Shown: positions 43,303-51,738 of the stretch, one piece after another
Layout: every line of letters begins with the position of its first letter
How positions within the stretch are numbered: the stretch's first letter is position 1
NCBI GenBank assembly: GCA_947629455.1
Contig: CANRDT010000003.1
Location: forward strand, 1 to 64,000
DNA length: 64,000 bases
Origin: an uncultured Ruminococcus sp.
Lineage (GTDB): Bacteria > Bacillota > Clostridia > Oscillospirales > Ruminococcaceae
Direction of reading: 5' to 3'
Position numbers and translations under genes: made by a program
The notes under the pieces: model-generated
What the model saw: the letters and a program-made list of their open reading frames with translations, nothing else
Told to the model about the DNA's origin: nothing
Database searches by the model: none

Positions 43303-44592
43303 ATGGATTTTGAGAAATATTTTGACGATAATCTTGACAGTATCATCGCAAGTATGAGAGAGATAATGTCTATTGACAGCAGCTTTTCGCAGCCGCTCCC
43401 CGATATGCCTTTCGGAGCAGGCTCTGCAAAGGCGCTTGCCTGGGCGGAGGACTTTGCGAAAAAACTGGGACTGTATGTGCGCAATATAGATAATTACGCG
43501 GTGACTATGGATTGGGATAACTGCGAACCCGAGCTTGCGGTGCTTTCACATCTGGACGTTGTTCCGGCAGGCGGCGGCTGGACGTATGAACCTTTCGGCT
43601 GTACTGTCAAGGACGGCGTCATTTACGGCCGCGGCGCGATCGACGACAAAGGTCCGTCCGTGGCGGTGCTTTATGCGGTAAAGTGTCTTAAAGATATGGG
43701 CGTCAGGCTGAAAAAGAGTTTCCGTCTGATAATGGGCGGCAATGAAGAGGGCGGCTGTAAGGATATAGAGTATTACTCGACAAAGGAAAAGTTTCCCTCA
43801 ATGGTCATAACTCCCGACGGTTCCTTCCCGATACTCAACTGCGAGAAAGGACTTCTCCACATCACTTTTTCCGCACCGTTTGAGGATAAGGATATTTTCT
43901 TAATAAACGGCGGAACGGCTCTCAACGCCATTCCCGACAAGTGTGAGATAACACGAAGGGACGGCTATAACCTGCTGTACAGAGGACAGTCCGCGCACGG
44001 TTCGCGCCCCGAAAACGGCGAGAATGCGGTGACGAAGTTTCTGGCGGACTACAAGGGCGGCAACACTCTGCTGAATGGTCTGGCGAGGCTGTTCCCCCAC
44101 GGCGAATACGACGGTTCGTCCTGCGGATTGGGATTTGAAGATAACATTTCAGGAAAAATGACTGCCGCGCTCACAATGCTGAATACCAAAGACGGCTTTC
44201 TCACCTGCGGCATCGACATAAGATTCCCCATTGACAGAACCCTTTCACAGATAAAGGAAATAATAATTTCCGCACTTGGCGGTATCGGTTTTGAAGTAGT
44301 TTCCTGCGACGGAATGGAGCCTCATTACGTCCCCGAGAACAGCAGACTGGTGCAGACGCTTTTGAAAGTATACGAAAAAGTCACCGGTAAGAAAGGCAGC
44401 TGCATTGCCGAGGGCGGCGTTACATACGTCCACCGGACCGAGGGCGGCGTGGCGTTCGGCGCGGAATTTCCCGAGGAAAATAACAATATGCACGGCGCTG
44501 ACGAGCATATTTCAATCAGTACTTTGAAATGTAATTTTATGGCATATGCAAATGCGATCGTTGAGATATGCGGCATAGAGGAACAGGACTGA
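43303..44592 (+). CDS. M20-family dipeptidase (PepV-like)
   Basis: The true start is ATG 43303 with AAGGAG eight bases ahead, giving 429 residues; the first 100 codons of the track ORF overlap the phosphoesterase in another frame. Zinc-site motifs are LSHLDVVP, GRGAIDDKGP and GGNEEGGCKD, with QSAHGSRPENGENA in the lid domain. This matches the PepV/Sapep dipeptidases of Firmicutes, cytoplasmic enzymes cutting dipeptides. It is probably the last gene of the run starting at 39.8 kb. Confidence 0.93.
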   Translation: MDFEKYFDDNLDSIIASMREIMSIDSSFSQPLPDMPFGAGSAKALAWAEDFAKKLGLYVRNIDNYAVTMDWDNCEPELAVLSHLDVVPAGGGWTYEPFGCTVKDGVIYGRGAIDDKGPSVAVLYAVKCLKDMGVRLKKSFRLIMGGNEEGGCKDIEYYSTKEKFPSMVITPDGSFPILNCEKGLLHITFSAPFEDKDIFLINGGTALNAIPDKCEITRRDGYNLLYRGQSAHGSRPENGENAVTKFLADYKGGNTLLNGLARLFPHGEYDGSSCGLGFEDNISGKMTAALTMLNTKDGFLTCGIDIRFPIDRTLSQIKEIIISALGGIGFEVVSCDGMEPHYVPENSRLVQTLLKVYEKVTGKKGSCIAEGGVTYVHRTEGGVAFGAEFPEENNNMHGADEHISISTLKCNFMAYANAIVEICGIEEQD

Positions 44593-44635
44593 GGAAAAAT
44601 TTTTACAAAAAAATAAAAAAATTTTCCCATACCCC

Positions 44636-44665
44636 TTGCAAAGGGTGGGGAATATATGTTAAAAT
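44636..44665 (+). promoter_or_regulatory. Candidate promoter of cellobiose phosphorylase
   Basis: TTGCAA (44636-44641), 18 bp, extended -10 TGTTAAAAT (core 44660-44665). The leader of about 95 nt has no clear operator. Confidence 0.55.
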
Positions 44666-44766
44666 GGTTTAAGAGACTAATGCGGCGCTGCCGCAGGTCA
44701 GACAAGTAAGATCATCTTCGCCCGGTGCGGAGAATCGGATAAAATTTAATTATAAGGAGAAGAAAA

Positions 44767-47175
44767 ATGAAGTACGGTTATTTTGATCTGAAAAACAAGG
44801 AGTATGTTATCACCCGTCCCGATACTCCGGCTCCATGGGCTAACTACCTTGGCTCGCCCGAGTACGGCGCGATAATCTCCAACAACGCAGGCGGCTACAG
44901 CTTTGTAAAAAGCGGAGCTAACGGAAGGATCGCCCGTTATCGTTTCAATTCCAATATGGCTCTGCCCGGAAGATACGTTTATATCCGCGATAACGACGAT
45001 TACGATTACTGGTCTGCGTCATGGCAGCCTGTAGGCAAGCCGCTGGACGTATACAGATCGGTCTGCCGCCACGGTACGGCTTACACGACTATGGAATCTG
45101 ACTATTCGTCCATACATTCCGAGGTTACATACTATGTTCCGCTCAACAAGACCTATGAAGTATGGAGAACAAAGGTGACGAATAATTCCGATATGGTGAG
45201 AAATCTCTCGTTGTTCGGCTTTGTCGAGTTCACCAACGAAAACAACTACGAACAGGATCAGGTGAACCTGCAGTACACTCTCTTTATCACAAGGACTTCA
45301 TTTGACGGCAATATGATCGTTCAGCACATCAACGAAAACAGCGGCAAGGACGCGGAAGGCTCTAACTGGAGAGAAAGATTTTTCGGTCAGGTAGGCGCTC
45401 CCGTTTCGGCTTACAACGGCAACCTTGACAGCTTTATCGGCTCTTACAGAACATACAGCGATCCTATTGCGGTAGAGCGCGGTTTCTGCGACAACAAGCT
45501 CAACTACAACGGCAACGCCTGCGGCGCGCTCCAGTCGGAGCTTATGCTCGCTCCCGGGGAGACTGCCGAGATCATATATGTTCTCGGTCAGAAAAGACCC
45601 TCCGAGGCAAAGGCTATACTGAAAAGCTACGAGGAAAAGGGCAAATGCGACGCCGAAATAAAGGAGCTTATCGACTACTGGCACGGTCAGCTCGATAATT
45701 TCCAGGTCGAGACTCCCTCGGACGAATTTAACAATATGGTAAGCGTATGGAACGCATATCAGTGCTTTATCACCTTTATCTGGTCGAGAGCCGCATCGTT
45801 CATTTACTGCGGTCTGAGAAACGGCTACGGCTACCGCGATACCGTTCAGGATATACAGGGTATTATCCACATCGACCCCGAGCTGGCTGCCGAGAAGATC
45901 AGGTTTATGATCTCCGCTCAGGTGGATAACGGCGGCGGTCTGCCTCTTGTCAAGTTTGATCACAACGCCGGTCACGAGACTTGTCCCGATGAGAACGACG
46001 AAAATTCCGTTTACGCCAAGGAAACGGGTCACCCCTCTTACAGAGCGGACGACGCGCTGTGGCTCTTCCCCACCGTATTCAAGTATATCGGTGAAACGGG
46101 CAACAAGGGATTCCTTGACGAGGTCATCGTTTACGCAAACGGCGGCGAAGATACGGTTTACGATCATCTCAAGAACGCGATACGTTTTTCGATGGAACGT
46201 CTCGGCGCTCACAAAATGCCTGCCGGTCTGCACGCTGACTGGAACGATTGTCTGAGAATGGGCAAGCAGGGCGAGTCCACCTTCGTGGCATTCCAGCTCT
46301 ATTACGCTATGACCGTTATCAAGGACTTTGCGAAAGAAAGAAACGATACGGAATATGTTGAATATATCGAAAAGGTACAGGCGGAGCTTGGCAGCAGCCT
46401 TGCCGACTGCTGGGACGAGGACAGATTTATCCGCGGTATCCGCGAGGACGGCGTGGTAGTAGGCGCAAAGAACGATCCCGAGGCGAATATGTGGCTCAAT
46501 CCGCAGTCGTGGTCGGTAATTTCCGGCTTTGCAAGCAAGGAGCAGGCTGAAACGGCAATGGAGAGCGTTCACAGGATACTCAATACGCCTTACGGTGTAA
46601 AACTGCTCGAGCCGCCTTATGTGGATAATTACTTTGACGGTGCGCTTATGCACATTTTCAATCCCGATACCAAGGAAAACGGCGGTATATTCTCGCAGAC
46701 TCAGGGCTGGGCGATACTGGCGGAATCTCTGCTCGGTCACGGCGACAGAGCTTTCGAGTACTTTCTTGAATCCTCTCCCGCAAGTATGAACGACAAGGCG
46801 GAGATAAGAGTTCTCGAGCCGTACGTTCACGGTCAGTTCACCGAATCCACCCGTTCGCCTTTCGCAGGACGTTCTCACGTTCACTGGCTGACAGGTACAG
46901 GTTCTACCGTAATGGTAGGCTGCGTCGAGGGTATCTGCGGTATGCGTCCCAATGCCGACGGACTGGTGATAGATCCTGCTATCCCTCACGACTGGGACGG
47001 CTTTAAGATTGAAAAGAATTTCAGAGGAAAGCACCTTTCCATTGATATACTCAATCCCGATCACGTTCAGAGCGGCGTAAAGAGCGTTACGGTAAACGGC
47101 GAAAAGCTTGACGGCAACTTCGTATGTGAATGCAAGATGACCGAACAGACAAACATCACCGTCGTTCTCGGCTGA
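44767..47175 (+). CDS. cbp: Cellobiose phosphorylase (GH94)
   Basis: The 802-residue enzyme cleaves cellobiose with phosphate to glucose 1-phosphate and glucose in the cytoplasm, saving ATP during cellulose use. The N-terminus (MKYGYFDLKNKEYVITRPDT) and length match clostridial and Ruminococcus albus cellobiose phosphorylases closely. The alpha/alpha-barrel includes the catalytic-acid region YRADDALWLFP, plus LHADWNDCLRMG and the C-terminal SRSHVHWLTGTGST-like phosphate loop (seen as GRSHVHWLTGTG). It has no signal peptide. It stands alone with promoter and terminator. It is the clearest link to plant-fibre breakdown here. Confidence 0.95.
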   Translation: MKYGYFDLKNKEYVITRPDTPAPWANYLGSPEYGAIISNNAGGYSFVKSGANGRIARYRFNSNMALPGRYVYIRDNDDYDYWSASWQPVGKPLDVYRSVCRHGTAYTTMESDYSSIHSEVTYYVPLNKTYEVWRTKVTNNSDMVRNLSLFGFVEFTNENNYEQDQVNLQYTLFITRTSFDGNMIVQHINENSGKDAEGSNWRERFFGQVGAPVSAYNGNLDSFIGSYRTYSDPIAVERGFCDNKLNYNGNACGALQSELMLAPGETAEIIYVLGQKRPSEAKAILKSYEEKGKCDAEIKELIDYWHGQLDNFQVETPSDEFNNMVSVWNAYQCFITFIWSRAASFIYCGLRNGYGYRDTVQDIQGIIHIDPELAAEKIRFMISAQVDNGGGLPLVKFDHNAGHETCPDENDENSVYAKETGHPSYRADDALWLFPTVFKYIGETGNKGFLDEVIVYANGGEDTVYDHLKNAIRFSMERLGAHKMPAGLHADWNDCLRMGKQGESTFVAFQLYYAMTVIKDFAKERNDTEYVEYIEKVQAELGSSLADCWDEDRFIRGIREDGVVVGAKNDPEANMWLNPQSWSVISGFASKEQAETAMESVHRILNTPYGVKLLEPPYVDNYFDGALMHIFNPDTKENGGIFSQTQGWAILAESLLGHGDRAFEYFLESSPASMNDKAEIRVLEPYVHGQFTESTRSPFAGRSHVHWLTGTGSTVMVGCVEGICGMRPNADGLVIDPAIPHDWDGFKIEKNFRGKHLSIDILNPDHVQSGVKSVTVNGEKLDGNFVCECKMTEQTNITVVLG

Positions 47176-47192
47176 TAAGCGTATATAAAACG

Positions 47193-47225
47193 ATCGTCCG
47201 GAATTTATTTTCCGGACGATTTTTT
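47193..47225 (+). terminator. Terminator of cellobiose phosphorylase
   Basis: ATCGTCCGGAA and TTCCGGACGAT form an 11-bp perfect stem with a 6-nt loop, followed by TTTTTG. Confidence 0.95.
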
Positions 47226-47322
47226 GATAATAAGTATTTCGTTATAACGGCGGCTGATCTTCAAAATACAAATCAACTTTTCAAAAAGCTGCTATTCCAA
47301 ATGGGGATAACTTGTTTTGTGA

Positions 47323-47393
47323 GTATATTTTCCGCCGCAGGCGGAAAATATACACTAAAAGCTGTTTTCCTCGCCGACGGCGAGGAAAACAGC
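47323..47393. repeat. Pair of perfect palindromic units
   Basis: GTATATTTTCCGCC/GGCGGAAAATATAC around GCA (47323-47353) and GCTGTTTTCCTCGCCG/CGGCGAGGAAAACAGC around A (47361-47393). The same two units occur in the opposite order in the repeat at 37.1 kb. Degenerate flanks extend to about 47270 and 47445. Confidence 0.8.
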
Positions 47394-47512
47394 AAAAATG
47401 CTGATTGATTTAGTGGAATTTTACTATCTGAAAAATGCTTAATATAATTTCAAGATCTATCTCTCTACTTCGTTATAGTTACAAGAAGATAAATCCGTTC
47501 TTAAAGCCGTTT

Positions 47513-47605
47513 TCAGTTTTTCTTTTCGCCGAAAGCGGACAAAAGCACCATAAGAAATGAACATATAACACTTCCTGCAATAAATCCGACTACAAACTGA
47601 CGCAT
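47513..47605 (-). CDS. 30-residue single-helix membrane peptide
   Basis: Not in the ORF track. ATG at 47605 has AGAGGTGA six bases ahead and encodes a peptide beginning MRQFVVGFIAGSVICSF and ending GEKKN: one membrane helix, basic end. It resembles DUF3789-type tiny membrane proteins in length and composition. It lies between the phosphorylase terminator and the lipid kinase gene. Function unknown. Confidence 0.5.
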   Translation of the reverse strand: MRQFVVGFIAGSVICSFLMVLLSAFGEKKN

Positions 47606-47644
47606 AATGATCACCTCTGAAATTGCGTTCTCATATCTTGCCGC

Positions 47645-48628
47645 TTATGTTTCAATGTCGCTCTGATCTTCAAGTATACTCTCTATAGGAGTAGCATACG
47701 CATCGACCGCGTTGACGACCTGCTGCTCTGCGGTCTTTTCATCAGGCATTACGATAAACCTCACCGCCTGCTTGTGATTGATGATTTTCACGTCCGAATA
47801 TGAACCGCCCGATTCGCCGTCAAGCGTCCACGATATGGGAGTTTCCGACTTGAGCGTAAGTCTTGAAGTCTTGAACGTCACAAAATGCTTATCGCTCAGC
47901 TTGTTGAGCGCCGCCTCGGTCAGCAGGCTCTGCAGGGCAAGCGCCGTTTCGGGAGTTTTTACCAGAGTGACTTCAAACAGACCGTCGTCAAAACACACAC
48001 CGCTGCGAATAATATTCCTCAGTCCGCCGATCGAACGGGTGTTTGAAATAAGTCCCAGTATAAAGCTGCCCTTGACGACCTCGCCGTCATGCTCTACCAC
48101 CATATCGTAGCCTGTGTATGTAGGCAGGCGGCGTATACCCTCGGCAACATAAGCCATATGTCCGAACAGGTTCTTATAGGACTGCTTGGTTTCGTATGAC
48201 ACGTCGGTAAACGCGCCGAACGCTGCAACATAGACGTAATTCTTTCCGTTCAGCTCGCCGACGTCATAGTCAAAGAATACGCCGTCCACAACAGCCTGAG
48301 CCGCGCTTTTCATACGGGTAGGTATCGACATACTCGCCGCAAAATCGTTGGTAGTGCCTGCCGGAATATATCCGAGCGGTATCTTCTCGGTCTGCTCCAT
48401 CATACCGCACACCGCCTCGTTCAACATTCCGTCGCCGCCGGAAACTACCACGGTATCGTAATTTGACGCGTCGTTCTTTATTTTTTCATAGCCGTCCATT
48501 ACTTTCTGGGTGGGATAGGCGGTCACTTCATATCCGCCCTGAGTGAAAATATCGAGTATATCGCTCAGGTTCATTCTTATAAGACCTTTTCCCGCGTGGG
48601 GATTGTATACAAGCAAAAGTTTTTTCAT
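47645..48628 (-). CDS. Diacylglycerol kinase-family lipid kinase
   Basis: About 327 residues of the DgkB/YegS family: LLLVYNPHAGKG at the start, the nucleotide-binding VVSGGDGMLNEAV, and the GYIPAGTTNDFA motif. It phosphorylates diacylglycerol, which in LTA-making bacteria recycles the lipid released by LTA synthase (an LtaS-type gene lies 3 kb away). ATG at 48628 with AAAGGAT ahead is preferred to the longer track start. Confidence 0.92.
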   Translation of the reverse strand: MKKLLLVYNPHAGKGLIRMNLSDILDIFTQGGYEVTAYPTQKVMDGYEKIKNDASNYDTVVVSGGDGMLNEAVCGMMEQTEKIPLGYIPAGTTNDFAASMSIPTRMKSAAQAVVDGVFFDYDVGELNGKNYVYVAAFGAFTDVSYETKQSYKNLFGHMAYVAEGIRRLPTYTGYDMVVEHDGEVVKGSFILGLISNTRSIGGLRNIIRSGVCFDDGLFEVTLVKTPETALALQSLLTEAALNKLSDKHFVTFKTSRLTLKSETPISWTLDGESGGSYSDVKIINHKQAVRFIVMPDEKTAEQQVVNAVDAYATPIESILEDQSDIET

Positions 48629-48870
48629 AATATCCTTTCTTTCCCTGTATCCGAAAATGCGCCGCACTTCAACAATGAATAAAAGCGTTTTGTTTTCTAT
48701 AAAATATACAAAGACTTCCCTTTGCCTTAAAGAATATTATATCACTTCTGCCAAAAATGTCAAGTCGGTTGAATGTGAAAAAAGTAAGATCAATAGTATT
48801 TTATGTATGCATTTTATATTTTAGACGGTTAAACTACGCTAAATCCTGCGGTTTTCGGGTATGATCCCCC

Positions 48871-48940
48871 AAAACAGTCTGTTATTCCAGACAAGCGGGG
48901 AAATAACAGCTTTCAGAAAGTTAAGAATTGATTTGCGTGT
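48871..48940. repeat. Short palindromic repeat remnant
   Basis: CTGTTATTCC...GGAAATAACAG followed by AAAGTTAAGAATTGATTTGCGTG. It is a relative of the units at 51.3 and 60.9 kb, ending in the shared ATTGATTT motif. Confidence 0.6.
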
Positions 48941-49004
48941 ATGCCTGCAAAAAATACTTTACTTATTCGGCGAAGTGTGTTATTATAATAAAGGTGATCT
49001 GTAT

Positions 49005-49886
49005 ATGAAATTATTAAGGGCGATAGCAGCAGCTGCGGCAGCCGTTCTCCTCGTTTCGGTATCGACGAGCATTTTATGTGTCGCAGCGGCGTATCTTCTG
49101 ACCAACGGCAGACTAAAGCACCCTTTTTACTGCGGACTGCTCTTTGCCGCCGCAAGCGCGGTGATAATGCTTGCGATACTGGCAGTCAGGATACTAATTA
49201 TAAACGCAAGGTACAGCCGCATACGCAAAATAATGTACGAGCAGGGAGTTACTGAAGAAGTCGTGAGCATACTCTCCGCACAGATCGAGAAACATTCAAA
49301 TCCTGTTATAAAAGATCAGAACCGTATCGTACTCGCATCATACCTTGCCGAGGGCGGAATGTTTAAGCAGTGCTTTGAAGTACTCAGTCAGATAGACGCC
49401 TCGCTGCTCTCCCACAGGTGGCAGGAGGAGTATTACAACGTATATGTTTACGCCAATCTCATTATGGGGGACATAGATACCGCAAGGCAGATATATCAAA
49501 GCTCAAAAGAAATATTCGACCGCGCCCGACTCCGCCCCGACTGCTCGTCGATAATGCACACCGTCGGCGTAATGGAATATGCCGTCGGCAATTATGCGCA
49601 GGCGGAATCGCTCTTTATTCAGGCGAAAAACCGCAGCAGTGACAAAAGCGGCAGGTGTGAGTGCGATCTCTATCTGGGACTATGCTATCTCAGAACGGAC
49701 AGACCTGATTACGCAAGACTTGCCGCAGAAGAGGCTGCCGCCTGCGTCACTACAATTTATCAGCGCCAGAATCTGGAAAAACTCAAAAAGCATATCGAAA
49801 AAGCCTACTTAAAGCAAAAGGGCGCATACTCCGCTCTGAATGATATTGAAAACAATGAAGATACCGACGAACAGACCGATACATAA
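49005..49886 (+). CDS. Membrane-anchored TPR-like protein
   Basis: The ATG at 49005 has AAAGGTGA ahead, giving 293 residues; the longer track ORF runs through repeat sequence. Two membrane helices (about 5-30 and 40-65) are followed by a helical cytoplasmic domain with tetratricopeptide-like pairs (YNVYVYANLIMGDIDTARQIY; HTVGVMEYAVGNYAQAESLF; CDLYLGLCYLRTDRPDYARLA). It is probably a scaffold or assembly factor. It is followed 15 nt later by a small exporter gene. Confidence 0.8.
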   Translation: MKLLRAIAAAAAAVLLVSVSTSILCVAAAYLLTNGRLKHPFYCGLLFAAASAVIMLAILAVRILIINARYSRIRKIMYEQGVTEEVVSILSAQIEKHSNPVIKDQNRIVLASYLAEGGMFKQCFEVLSQIDASLLSHRWQEEYYNVYVYANLIMGDIDTARQIYQSSKEIFDRARLRPDCSSIMHTVGVMEYAVGNYAQAESLFIQAKNRSSDKSGRCECDLYLGLCYLRTDRPDYARLAAEEAAACVTTIYQRQNLEKLKKHIEKAYLKQKGAYSALNDIENNEDTDEQTDT

Positions 49887-49901
49887 GAAAGGATACATAT
49901 T

Positions 49902-50405
49902 ATGTCAGACGCAATTGTTACATGGTTTACGGAAAATCTCAGCTGGCTGCCAAGGGAGGCTGTCTGCTTTATAATATCAATGGTGCCGATACTCGAACTG
50001 AGGGGCGGTCTGGTAGCTGCGGCTTTACTGAAAATAGAAATGTGGAAGGCTATCCCTATCTGCATAATCGGCAACATTATCCCGATACCGTTTATACTGC
50101 TGTTTATCAACAAGATATTCGCATGGCTCAAAACAACTGAAAAGCTCGGCGGAGTTATCAGGCGGCTTGAGGAAAAGACGCTTGCCAAGGGCGATACCGT
50201 GAGAAAATACGAATTTTTCGGACTGCTGCTCTTTGTCGGAATACCCCTCCCGGGAACGGGCGCATGGACGGGCGCTCTGCTTGCCTGCCTGCTGGAGGTC
50301 AAATACCGCAAGGCAGTACCTGCGATATTTCTCGGACTGCTGCTTGCGACTGCCATTATGTGCGTGATAACCTACTTTATCCCGTGGCTCGTATCGGTAC
50401 TCTGA
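49902..50405 (+). CDS. Small multi-drug export protein family
   Basis: The 167-residue membrane protein has about four to five helices and the signature motifs VPILELRGGLVAA and GIPLPGTGAWTGAL of the small multi-drug export family (PF06695). The family name is historical; transport activity is poorly proven. Related in plan to DedA-type proteins with re-entrant loops. Probably in an operon with the TPR protein. Confidence 0.9.
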   Translation: MSDAIVTWFTENLSWLPREAVCFIISMVPILELRGGLVAAALLKIEMWKAIPICIIGNIIPIPFILLFINKIFAWLKTTEKLGGVIRRLEEKTLAKGDTVRKYEFFGLLLFVGIPLPGTGAWTGALLACLLEVKYRKAVPAIFLGLLLATAIMCVITYFIPWLVSVL

Positions 50406-50410
50406 TATGG

Positions 50411-51205
50411 CTATGGCTTGCCCAGCAGCTTTCTCATTTCTGCCGCCGCGCTGAAATCATTATTGCTGCCGATGACCTTTGCGGCAGCTTTCTTTGCAAG
50501 AGGGTGAGCGTTTGCCATAGCAAAGCTGTAGTATGCGCTTTCAAGCATTTCCACGTCGTTGAGATAGTCGCCGAAAGCGGCGGTTTCCTCGTATTCCGCG
50601 CCGATCAGACTGCGTATTTTTCTCACCGCCGCTCCCTTGCTGACACCGCCGTTCATAATATCCACCCAGTAATATCCCGAAAGACAGACGGACAGATCTG
50701 CGCCGAATCTGCTTTCGAGCATTGACAGACCGTTTTTCTCTATCCCTTTTTCACAGTAGACGGCAATTTTGAATATGCCGTCGCTTTTTGCGGATACGGA
50801 CAGATCGGGAGAATAAACGGTGTTGTTGTAATATTTCCTGACTTCGGCTGAATACTCCGCGTCCGAGGAAGAATAGTATGTACCGTTTTCTCCGCACAAG
50901 AGAGGTATCAGCCGATCTTCATAACAAGTTTTCAGAACGGCGTCAACATATTCGGTCGGCATAAGCGAACGGCTGACCGGCTTATTTTTATATATAACGT
51001 TTGCGCCGTTGTCGCAGATAAAGTAAAATCTGTCGGAATATCTCTCAAACTGATCTATAAGCGCGGCATAGCTCCTGCCGCTCGATACCGCAAAGACTGC
51101 GCCGCACTCGTAAATGCTTTGGATAAGTCCGTCAAAATCGGGCGGCAGCTCTTTTGCGTCGTTTACAAGCGTTCCGTCTATATCAGTCGCGAATAGTTTT
51201 ATCAT
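50411..51205 (-). CDS. HAD-family hydrolase, Cof type
   Basis: The 264-residue protein has HAD motif I (FATDIDGTLVND), motif II (VSSGRSY), the Lys of motif III and motif IV (AFGDYLNDVEML), with a Cof-type C2 cap. These enzymes dephosphorylate sugar phosphates or flavin precursors in the cytoplasm. It converges on the exporter gene with only 5 nt between stops. Confidence 0.92.
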   Translation of the reverse strand: MIKLFATDIDGTLVNDAKELPPDFDGLIQSIYECGAVFAVSSGRSYAALIDQFERYSDRFYFICDNGANVIYKNKPVSRSLMPTEYVDAVLKTCYEDRLIPLLCGENGTYYSSSDAEYSAEVRKYYNNTVYSPDLSVSAKSDGIFKIAVYCEKGIEKNGLSMLESRFGADLSVCLSGYYWVDIMNGGVSKGAAVRKIRSLIGAEYEETAAFGDYLNDVEMLESAYYSFAMANAHPLAKKAAAKVIGSNNDFSAAAEMRKLLGKP

Positions 51206-51240
51206 AGGATCTTCCTTTCAAGCCGATCTGCGCCGGCATT

Positions 51241-51430
51241 TTTGTTATTTTCTCCCTGACGGGACAATGCGCCCCCCTGCATCGTGCGGAGCGTTATAAC
51301 CTTAGAAATCGGGCGGTCAAGGCACTTTGACATTGTGCTATTATTCCCCCACCGGGGGAATAATAGCTTGTTTCGGGTCAATATACGTTAAAAGCATTTT
51401 CCTCGCCGTTCGCGAAGAAATCAGCAGTAT
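51241..51430. repeat. Mosaic palindromic intergenic repeat
   Basis: The sequence includes CCCTGACGGGACAATGCGCC, CGTGCGGAGCGTTATAACC and CTATTATTCCCCC/GGGGGAATAATAG (51338-51368), then a degenerate TTTTCCTCGCC unit. The same order recurs near 60.8 kb. No gene is seen in this part of the 530-nt gap before the LTA synthase gene. Confidence 0.7.
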
Positions 51431-51566
51431 CAAAACGCTTTGTGCGCCTGTTTTCGGGGCTGCGTATATATTATACTACATTTTGAGCCGTCTTTCAATA
51501 GCGGCGTTTTTATGTAAGAAAATTTTTACACAATGTGAAATTTAGTTGAAAAATCAGCCTGCCTTG

Positions 51567-51595
51567 TTGACTTTTGAGTAAAGTTAATGTAAAAT
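51567..51595 (+). promoter_or_regulatory. Promoter of the LTA synthase-like gene
   Basis: TTGACT (51567-51572), 17 bp, TAAAAT (51590-51595), giving a leader of about 140 nt. Confidence 0.7.
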
Positions 51596-51738
51596 ATATT
51601 GTAGTGTAATGCGCCCACAGATATAAAACAGGGCATAACATATACATCGGATATACAAACGGCGGAGTTTCTGCGGTGCCGCCGATATGCATAAATATGG
51701 TAAATATGAAAAAACACCGCAGAGAACAGGAGCAGGAA

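Noticed and set aside
45298-47064. 588-codon minus-strand ORF opposite cellobiose phosphorylase
   Set aside because: It is an antisense shadow of a clear GH94 gene, without a ribosome site and with unlikely composition (His, Arg and Val rich).
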